Shown here piece after piece: positions 56,694 to 64,000 of a stretch of DNA of 64,000 bases (positions are counted from its first letter, which is position 1; each line of letters begins with the position of its first letter). The translations under genes were made by a program, and so were the position numbers. The stretch spans positions 165,510,610 to 165,574,609 of the forward strand of contig OZ024743.1 in the NCBI GenBank assembly GCA_964016885.1, written 5' to 3'. Under the pieces are notes generated by a model that worked only from the letters and a program-made list of their open reading frames with translations, was not told the origin of the DNA and ran no database searches. This stretch comes from Eledone cirrhosa. Its lineage: Eukaryota; Mollusca; Cephalopoda; Octopoda; Eledonidae.

Positions 56694-59090
56694 GTTATTT
56701 TTAGACGCTAGATAGATTTAAATAATTATTAGGATATATATATATATATGTGTGGGAAGAAGAAAGAGAAAGAAAGAAAAGCTTGTATTTACGTGAATTT
56801 AAAAAGAATTAACAGTTTGTAGGAATGGTGGAATATGATTCCAGAATTTAAAAAAATTATTTAGCTATATTATGAGTTATAATATTGTATATATAATCAA
56901 TTAGATTATATGAAGAATTATGGTTGTAAGTACATTTTATCTTATTGCATTACAATAGGTTGTAAGTATATACATATCTATATAGATTAATAAGTCTGCA
57001 AGTATAAGTATTATTGATGATTTTATAAAAATAAACCACACATATTAATTGTTTACATTTCTAATATGAGTTACGAAGGATGTTGATTTTACATTTTACA
57101 TAAATATTTAAGAAAAAGACGTAGTTCAAATTGTAAGAGATGAACAATTTGTAGATTCAAATATTTTGCTCCAACATTGAAAATATTTTCAGAACCTTCT
57201 TAAATTAGCGAAATTATATAATTTATCATACAAGTTATCATGTCTATGTTTGTTCAATTGTAAAGGAAAAGATAACTCCAATATTATTTGCTAACCATTA
57301 AATTTGATGAATGATTTTCTTAGAAAGTATGTAGAGAAAATTATATATTAGTTTGTGTGAGATTATAAGGTATTTTATATTATATGTTTGTCAAGGATGA
57401 GAATTTCAATACATATTATTTACGTCGAAAGTTGTGTGAAAAGTTTGAAATTAAAGAGAGGAAAAAATGTATTATTAGATAAGTCAAGAGTGCATTTAGA
57501 AGAACTATCGTAAAGAGGATATCTTTCAGAATATCAATTAAAGAGTATCAATCTACATCTAAAAAATAGATTATGTAGAGTATCATTAGGAAAAGAATAT
57601 CAAATGGTAAAAATACTAAATTTAAGAAGGAAGATCATTTAAAAAATTTAAATTTTTAAAGAAAAACTAATAGGATCATTTTAAAGGTGTATAAGATATA
57701 GTCAAGTGTAATGAATATCATAGATTAAAAATGCTTCGGAAAGTGGATTTTTGGCGATGACTGCAAGAAGTTAATAATTTTGTTTTTAAATTAATACATT
57801 TAATAGGTCCGATAAAAAATCTTCCACTTCACTTTCACATCTAATTTGGAATTTAAAGGACAACAATATAGACTATTCAATATCTTGGGTAACGATTTGG
57901 AAAGTACCTGCATACCAAAATATGGCTTTCTCAAGAATCTGTCATTTGTGTATCGAGGAAATTTTTTATATAATTAACTGTCAAAACTATCAATTTAAAA
58001 ACAGAATTATTTGCTTCTTGCAGTCATCGCCAAAAATCCACTTTCCGAAGTATTTTTAATCTATGATTACACTTGACTATATCTTATACACCTTTAAAAT
58101 GATCCTATTATTTACTGAGTTTTTCTTTAAAAATTTAAATTTTTTAAATGATCTTCCTTCTTAAATTTAGTATTTTTACCATTTGATATTCTTTTCCTAA
58201 TGATACTCTACATAATCTATTTTTTAGATGTAGATTGATAATCTTTAATTGATATTCTGAAAGATATCCTCTTTACAATAGTTCTTCTAAATGCACTCTT
58301 GACTTATCTAATAATACATTTTTTCCTCTCTTTAATTTCAAACTTTTCACACATCTTTCGACGTAAATAATATGTAATTGAAATTCTCATCCTTGAAAAA
58401 CATATAATATAAAATACCTTATAATCTCACACAAACTAATATATAATTTTCTCTACATACTTTCTAAGAAAATCATTCATCAAATTTAATGGTTAGCAAA
58501 TAATATTGGAGTTATCTTTTCCTTTTCAATTGAGCAACATAGACATGATAACTTGTATGATAAATTATATAATTTCGTTAAATTAAGAAGGTTCTGAAAA
58601 CATTTTCAATGTTGGAGCAAAATATTTGAATCTACAAATTGTTCATCTCTTACAATTTGAACTACGTCTTTTTCTTAAATATTTATGTAAAATGTAAAAT
58701 CTACAGCCTTCGTAACTCATATTAGAAATGTAAACAATTAATATGTGTGGTTTATTTCTATAAAATCATCAATAATACTTATACTTGCACACTTATTAAT
58801 CTATATAGATATGTATATACTTACAACCTATTGTAATGCAATAAGATAAAATGTACTTACAACCATAATTCTTCATATAATCTAATTGATTATATATACA
58901 ATATTATAACTCATAATATAGCTAAATAATTTTTTTAAATTCTGGAATCATATTCCACCATTTCTACAAACTGTTAATTCTTTTTAAATTCACGTAAATA
59001 CGAGCTTTTCTTTCTTTCTCTTTCTTCTTCCTACACATACACATATATATTCTAATAATTATTTAAATCTACCTAGCGTCTAAAAATAAC
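56694..59090 (+). mobile_element. 2.4-kb foldback: PLE 3' end in inverted duplicate
   Basis: Arms 56694-57796 and 57984-59090 (about 1.1 kb each) are reverse complements at about 95 percent by eye. Outer ends: GTTATTTTTAGACGCTAG against CTAGCGTCTAAAAATAAC. Inner ends: CTGCAAGAAG...TTTTTAAATT against its complement near 57990. The 187-nt loop encodes a piece of a PLE GIY-YIG C-terminus on the plus strand, which runs into the right arm. The right half is thus a 5'-truncated PLE 3' end, and the left arm is an inverted copy of its last 1.1 kb. No clear target duplication. Confidence 0.85.
57829..58068 (+). pseudogene. PLE GIY-YIG C-terminal fragment in the foldback loop
   Basis: Plus-strand reading gives SLSHLIWNLKDNNIDYSISW, VPAYQNMAFSRICHLCIEEI and FYIIN, then QFKNRIICFLQSSPKIHFPK before a stop at about 58060. 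The pattern L-S-x-x-I-W-x-L-K, a Tyr/Ser-Trp block, C-x2-C, E and Y/F-I-I is the conserved tail following GIY-YIG nucleases of the PLE family also found at 31340-33480. Only this tail remains. The last about 25 codons lie within the right arm and are therefore also present, inverted, in the left arm. Confidence 0.7.
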
Positions 59091-59365
59091 GTTTTTTCCA
59101 GCCCTATACCTCAACCTCATTTGCATATTCATCTTAATAATTTGAAATATTTGACTTTTCCTCTCTTTCCCTTCTTTCCTTTTACTATCCAGGAAAAACT
59201 TGAACTGTTAAGATCGCCTTCCTGGATATATCAATATTTATAACACAAACTTTGTATTTTATCTGATAAGAGCGTACCAAACTTTTGGTACCCTTGAAAT
59301 ATATATAATACAATAAATATGGTTTTATAAATATAGGTTCCATTTATTTAATATCATATATATAT
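59091..59365. other. unassigned AT-rich spacer
   Basis: Lies between two PLE-derived structures. ATATATAATACAATAAATAT-type sequence; no feature named. Confidence 0.4.
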
Positions 59366-59519
59366 ATATTGTTATACTTTGGGAGGGTCATGTTGCCAAT
59401 AAGAAACACACGCACCAGTTGCTTTCACTTCAATTTATTATAATAAATTTATAAATTTAGGAATTTATAAATTTCTGGTTGGTTGGTTGGTTCCACAACC
59501 AGATAGTTGTTTATATATT

Positions 59520-59562
59520 GTCAAAGTTCTTTCGTCACACATTCTGTGACCTCTTCAGTGAC
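59520..59562 (-). ncRNA. PLE hammerhead ribozyme (minus-strand copy)
   Basis: On the minus strand: stem I GTCA/TGAC, core CTGAAGA (complement of 59552-59558), stem II GTCACA/TGTGAC, GAAA, minimal stem III AG/CT and cleavage after CTT. Sequence identical to the plus-strand copy at 62699-62741. Confidence 0.72.
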
Positions 59563-59761
59563 TGGGGATTCTTTTCTTTGTTTTTGTGCCTCTCCTTTGT
59601 TCTGTCCTACGCCATTTTGTTTCTGTGTGTGTGTTGTGTGCTCAGTCTGCGCATGCGTCACATCCGGGTGTCTGAGTGTGTTTATATTTGTTTATTTATT
59701 TGTTTATTTACATGTTACCGCTTGGTTGTTTGTTCTATGTGTGTGTGTTTTCATTTTGTCC

Positions 59762-60130
59762 TTAATTGTAAGTTGTGATGTTGCTGTTCCACTCATATTT
59801 TCTATTTAATTTTGGTTGTAATTCTTTTATGTTTATTGCCTCTGTGATTTGTCTAAACATTGCGTCTTTTCTGTGTGTAGATTCTAATTTTATTTCTATG
59901 TTCTCTAATTTACCCTTATGTTCTATTTTAGCATGTTGGTAGAGTACAGATGATTCTTTACTATCTTGAAGGTCTCGCCAGTGTTCATTTATCCGTTCCC
60001 CTACACTACGAGCTGTCTCACCTGTGTACACTATATTTTTGTCTCTACATTGTCCTTCAGTACATCTTGTGCTATACACTACATTTCTAGTTTTACAGTT
60101 AATGTGGGGGCTTATTTTACAGGTTATACA
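59762..60130 (-). pseudogene. PLE GIY-YIG endonuclease domain (minus-strand copy)
   Basis: A cysteine block (CIDKKCITCK) at about 60125 precedes CKTRNVVYSTRC and GQCRDKNIVYTGETARSVGE, then RINEHWRDL and STHRKDAMFRQITEAINIKE, ending at 59762. VVY and VYTGETARS are the two halves of the GIY-YIG motif (here V-V-Y and V-Y-T-G), and R/EH residues follow as in active nucleases. PLE GIY-YIG domains nick the target DNA. The open frame here starts after a frame change relative to the RT frame (at a run of five C), so it would need a frameshift or its own start to be made. The copy at 62182 shares this feature. Confidence 0.8.
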
Positions 60131-60138
60131 TTTCTTAT

Positions 60139-61790
60139 CTATACAGGGGGTCTTTGGAAAGGGTATGTCTTGCTACTAAGTGTTTTTACGGAGGTACCTG
60201 GTCTTTCTACTATCTTAATATTGAGTTTATGTTTATCTAGGACCCTTCTAAATTTGTAAGCTAATTCACCTCTAGGGGTTGTATCGATGAACATTACACT
60301 CTGGTATTTATTGCTATCATACCATGAGTTTATTCTATTAGCCTTATTCCTAGTTCTTTCTATTCTATTCCAAAATTTGCTCCTATACAAGGGGCAGGTC
60401 CCATTTGTGTCATTATTTACCATTTTTTCCCATTTGGTTCTGGCTCCTCTATACACTCTGATTCTATCTCTCTGATTGTAACCAGAGAACTGCATACGGT
60501 GGATGAAGTGTTGTATGTGTCTCTCTAGTTCTTCGGGGTTGCACATGCGGGACACGTTTCTCATCACCCGTACCAAATCCGCAATCAGTATGTTGATTTT
60601 GGTATGGTCCGAAACAGCCGAGTTTCGGTGGATCAGATGTTTGGAAGTCATGGGTTTGGCATAATGGGAATGGAGGATTTGTTTTTTGTTATTAATGGTA
60701 TCTAACCAGAGCTCTGTGTCTAGTACAGGTAATCGATGGTTGGGGTGTTTACTTGGGTAGTCTATAGTAACTCTAATACTCTGGTGGATGGAGTTAGCTA
60801 TTTGCTGGATGCTTTTCATTGTGTTTTTCTCTAGTTCCTCACTTTTCTCTAGTGGGGGTGTCTTAACTACGACGTTTATATCGTCAACGTAGCGGGAGTA
60901 CATTATCAGGGTTAAGGGGTCTTCTAATTGTTCTTTAAGTTTAAGTTTAAGTCTATTGTCCCACCATACCATGAATAAGTTAGCTATGTCGCATGCAATG
61001 CTAACACCAACGGCTGCTCCTTCCTCTTGGGCATATGTTTTTCCATTAAATTTGAACATATATTCCTTAAGAGTTAGTTTTATGCTGGCCCTTACCGCAT
61101 GTGCAATATTTTCTTCAGTTCATCGTGGTTTTCGGGTGTCCGTATGGCTCTGGTCCACCCGTTCCATCTATCTGTGTGGGTTTTCTTGGCCATTGAGGTA
61201 ATGGTAGGTGGTCTGCCTCTTGCTGGTCGTGTAGGGCACAGGTTGCTAAGGTCATATGTGTTTAGGTAATTATTACTATAGGTAAGTTTAAGTAGGAGTC
61301 CCAGCTCACTGGTATCAATCCCACGGAACACAACATTGCTCTCACTGATCATTTCTACGCATTTCTCCACAGCAAAATCCACGTCAATAGATAGATACAG
61401 GGACACAACATCCATACAACCTATCATGCAGTTTGTTAGGTCCCTAGATCGGTTACTCTCGCCGATTCTGCTGAGGAGGTCCTCCGTGCTGTCACATACA
61501 TCTGGGGACATTTCAATGATGGGGCGTATGATCAGGGAGAGGAAGTAGGACAGTCTGTAGTTACTAGCAATGTTAGCCCCACAGACTGGCCGTGTTGGTG
61601 GTCCCGTGACAGGGTCACTGCCCGTTTTATGGTCTTTTCGAAGCCCATACAACGCCGGCACGTCGTTGTTCCAGGCCTGGAAGTTGTTGGCAGTCCTTTT
61701 GTTGGGCTGCATTATATTCGTCCACATCACCATATGGGCATTGAGGGCTTTTTCTCTATCCTCATGCTCCTGTGGTGTTACCTCTCTTGA
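60139..61790 (-). pseudogene. PLE reverse transcriptase (minus-strand copy)
   Basis: 5'-truncated at about 61790, where the frame reads LSREVTPQEHEDREKALNAH. Blocks: PALYGLRKDHKTGSDP, PTRPVCGANIASNYRLSYFL, IGCMDVVSLYLSIDVDFAVE (catalytic Asp), then a frame change near 61075, and FKFNGKTYAQEEGAAVGVSI, ANLFMVWWDN, MYSRYVDDINVVV (catalytic VDD) and LPVLDTELWL, ending KTYPFQRPPV at 60139. Catalytic Asps are intact, and one frameshift separates the two RT halves. The sequence is clearly distinct from the PLE RTs at 53958 and 63120, so at least four PLE lineages are present in the window. Confidence 0.85.
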
Positions 61791-62457
61791 GAGATAGAAT
61801 CAGAGTGTATAGAGGAGCCAGAACCAAATGGGAAAAAATGGTAAATAATGACACAAATGGGACCTGCCCCTTGTATAGGAGCAAATTTTGGAATAGAATG
61901 GAAAGAACTAGGAATAAGGCTAATAGAATAAACTCATGGTATGATAGCAATAAATACCAGAGTGTAATGTTCATCGATACAACCCCTAGAGGTGAATTAG
62001 CTTACAAATTTAGAAGGGTCCTAGATAAACATAAACTCAATATTAAGATAGTAGAAAGACCAGGTACCTCCGTAAAAACACTTAGTAGCAAGACATACCC
62101 TTTCCAAAGACCCCCTGTATAGATAAGAAATGTATAACCTGTAAAATAAGCCCCCACATTAACTGTAAAACTAGAAATGTAGTGTATAGCACAAGATGTA
62201 CTGAAGGACAATGTAGAGACAAAAATATAGTGTACACAGGTGAGACAGCTCGTAGTATAGGGGAACGGATAAATGAACACTGGCGAGACCTTCAAGATAG
62301 TAAAGAATCATCTGTACTCTACCAATATGCTAAAATAGAACATAAGGGTAAATTAGAGAACATAGAAATAAAAATAGAATCTACACACAGAAAAGACGCA
62401 ATGTTTAGACAAATCACAGAGGCAATAAACAAAAGAATTACAACCAAAATTAAATAG
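61787..62457 (+). pseudogene. second PLE copy: RT C-terminus and GIY-YIG (plus strand)
   Basis: Begins at RDRIRVYRGARTKWEKM, identical to the internal part of the minus-strand copy, so this copy is 5'-truncated after the RT catalytic core. The first frame ends at 62122 (PFQRPPV), and the nuclease frame (VYTGETARSIGERINEHW) starts in another register at the same run of five C as in the first copy. A small deletion near 62430 (AATAAACAAAAG against AATAAACATAAAAG) shifts the C-terminus. Differences from the first copy are few (for example SIGE for SVGE, YQYA for YQHA). Confidence 0.82.
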
Positions 62458-62698
62458 AAAATATGAGTGGAACAGCAACATCACAATTTACAACTAAGGA
62501 CAAAATGAAAACACACACACACATAGAACAAACAACCAAGCGGTAACATGTAAATAAACAAATAAATAAACAAATATAAACACACACAGACACCCGGATG
62601 TGGCGCATGCGCAGACTGAGCACACAACACACACACAGAAACAAAATGGCGTAGGACAGAACAAAGGAGAGGCACAAAAACAAAGAAAAGAATCCCCA

Positions 62699-62741
62699 GT
62701 CACTGAAGAGGTCACAGAATGTGTGACGAAAGAACTTTGAC
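62699..62741 (+). ncRNA. PLE hammerhead ribozyme (plus-strand copy)
   Basis: Stem I GTCA (62699-62702) with TGAC (62738-62741). Core CTGAAGA (62703-62709). Stem II GTCACA (62711-62716) with TGTGAC (62722-62727), loop GAATG. GAAA (62728-62731). Stem III AG/CT around AA. Predicted cleavage after T62737. It fits the type I hammerhead with a two-pair stem III, the form reported in PLEs. It lies about 140 bp before the 3' end in the repeated terminal segment, as expected for a PLE pseudo-LTR. Confidence 0.75.
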
Positions 62742-62933
62742 AATATATAAACAACTATCTGGTTGTGGAACCAACCAACCAACCAGAAATTTATATATTT
62801 ATTATAATAAATTGAAGTGAAAGCAACTGGTGCGTGTGTTTCTTATTGGCAACATGACCCTCCCAAAGTATAACAATATCGGTTTCAACACACGATTTCA
62901 GATAAAGAATCTTGCTAAACAAATTCAGAAACG

Positions 62934-62935
<2 letters not shown>

Positions 62936-63003
<68 letters not shown>
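62936..63003. repeat. (TA)n microsatellite
   Basis: TA array exactly between the PLE 3' end and the next PLE fragment, followed by CA dinucleotides. Confidence 0.97.
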
Positions 63004-63012
<9 letters not shown>

Positions 63013-63119
63013 CACACACACACACTCGACTTCTTTGTCGATACTTGCCGGTGTACTGTGAATCGGTTCCTTTTCCACCAGCATTCTCGTCGCTCTAACA
63101 TCACGCGAACTGAGGTCTC

Positions 63120-64000
63120 CACAACCTTCGGTGTCGCGATGACATTGTCATCAAACCCGCTGACAAAGGTGGCGCTGTGGTGGTTTGGAGCGCTGACCTC
63201 TATGTGGCTGAGGCTCTCCGCCAGCTTCACAATACCCTTTTTTACCGCCCTTTATCCTCCGACCCCACTCCTGGCTACCAACAACTCATGTCCTCCAGCC
63301 TCCACTAGCTCATCTCCTCCTCTCACCTACCCCCCACAGCCACCAACCTTATTGTACGCACCCTTAGCACACCCACCATCTACTTCCTCCCCAAAATACA
63401 CAAACAAAATTATACTGGCCGTCCTATCGTTTCTGTGTGCAACTGCCCCACCGAGATAATTTCTGAATATTTAGACACCATCCTCGCCCCGTTGGTCGGC
63501 AATCTCCCTTCCCACATCCACGATACAAATCATGCCCTTAGACTCTCCAGCATTTTTTAGATTTACCCCTTACCCCAGCACTACCACTCTTCGTATGGCT
63601 GAGCTTGTTCTCACCCTCAATGGATTTTCTTTTTCGGGGGAATTTTACCAGCATGTCTCTGGGGTAGCGATGGGAACCAGAATGGGTCCAAACTATGCCA
63701 ACTTGTTTGTTGGCTACGTCGAAGCCCAGATCTACTCCCATTACGCTGGACCGACTCCTGAGCTATACGGTCGTTATATCGACAACTGTATCAGCGCCAC
63801 CTCTCTATCACGAGAACAGCTCGACTGTTTTCTTTCTTTTGTCCAATCTTTCTATCCTGCTCTCAATTTCACCGCCTCCGTCTCCGATTCTTCTGTCGCT
63901 TTTCTAGATATCTCTCTATCTATTAATCACTCTCACCACACCCTCTCTACTTCCATCTACATTAAACCAACAGACTCCCAATCTTACCTCGACTTCACCT
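63120..64000 (+). pseudogene. PLE reverse transcriptase, partial at window end
   Basis: Plus-strand trace: IKPADKGGAVVVWSADLY (63146), FYRPLSSDPTPGYQQL, a TAG stop at about 63307, IYFLPKIHK, GRPIVSVCNCPTEII and LPSHIHDTNHALRL. The trace then jumps directly to GFSFSGEFYQHVSGVAMGTR, MGPNYANLFVGYVEAQIYSH, LYGRYIDNC and VAFLDISLSI. The motif A segment carrying the first catalytic Asp is missing between these blocks, and YIDN replaces Y-DD, so the enzyme is dead even apart from the stop. The trace continues past base 64000. The 63004-63120 segment upstream belongs to the same element or is unassigned. Confidence 0.8.

Larger units (their letters stand above)
59366..62936. mobile_element. inverted pair of near-identical PLE copies
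   Basis: Copy 1 runs on the minus strand from about 61790 (inside the RT) to its 3' end at 59366. Copy 2 runs on the plus strand from about 61787 (between RT and nuclease) to about 62936. The shared parts (59366-60485 against 61787-62880) are inverted and about 98 percent identical by eye. The two copies join head-to-head at the palindromic CTCTTGAGAG (61785-61794). This is a typical PLE arrangement, in which a full unit is preceded by a partial inverted unit. High identity implies recent insertion. Both 3' ends carry a hammerhead ribozyme. Confidence 0.88.

Overview
This window looks like repeat-dominated DNA from a mollusc, most likely a cephalopod such as an octopus. The best evidence is five copies of tRNA-derived SINEs with the cephalopod-type core (CCTTTCATCC, then GGGGTCGATAAA or GGGGTCGACAAA, then AGTACCAGT) at about 15.66, 23.94, 42.51, 47.3 (minus strand) and 56.3 kb. 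Two further SINE families typical of cephalopods lie at 3.9-4.2 kb (minus) and 16.0-16.3 kb. Very long (TA)n, (CA)n, (GA)n, (GATA)n and (GTT)n microsatellites fit the same picture. I see no convincing host gene. Nearly every coding stretch is a retroelement or DNA-transposon protein, almost all broken by frameshifts and stops.

Layout. 0-9.8 kb holds microsatellites, small palindromes, SINE fragments and a ribozyme-bearing short repeat (8.1-8.5 kb). 9.9-15.6 kb is a near full-length LINE (copy A, plus strand) of a Tx1/L1-like family: 5' UTR hairpins, an intact 576-codon ORF1 with a zinc knuckle, and a decayed ORF2 (APE-like endonuclease, reverse transcriptase, zinc-binding tail). A second copy (copy B) lies in the opposite orientation at 24.96-30.67 kb. 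Between them are two SINEs, a repeat with terminal direct repeats (16.73-17.33 kb), a fragment of a restriction-like-endonuclease LINE (17.3-18.2 kb, minus), a third LINE ending in three C2H2 zinc fingers (18.5-21.7 kb), a hammerhead-ribozyme repeat (22.59-23.07 kb) and a hairpin element.

30.9-34.0 kb is a decayed Penelope-like element (PLE; reverse transcriptase plus GIY-YIG nuclease) with about 0.42-kb inverted ends and a hAT-type MITE inside it that still has its target duplication. 36-42 kb has palindromes, a 0.4-kb direct duplication, a pseudogene of an unnamed retroelement-associated domain, a TIR-MITE and a fourth LINE relic (minus). 43.4-45.7 kb is a ZBED5/FAM200-like hAT transposase pseudogene. 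47.8-48.2 kb is a second copy of the unnamed domain.

49.3-64 kb is a cluster of PLE material: ribozyme repeats, a 5'-truncated PLE (50.8-51.4 kb), a degenerate long PLE (52.85-56.17 kb), a 2.4-kb perfect-loop foldback (56.69-59.09 kb), a pair of nearly identical inverted PLE copies (59.37-62.93 kb) and another PLE reverse transcriptase running off the window end.

Main message: this is a graveyard of PLEs and related non-coding repeats. Hammerhead self-cleaving ribozyme motifs can be folded by eye at several places: three copies in one PLE family, one in a repeat with about 310-320-bp periodicity whose long stem covaries between copies, and one in a small palindromic element. Many PLE-derived insertions share one layout, a 3'-end sequence repeated in inverted orientation at the 5' side, often abutting (TA)n tracts. 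All of this was read by eye; no alignments, folding or database searches were run, and element ends are approximate.
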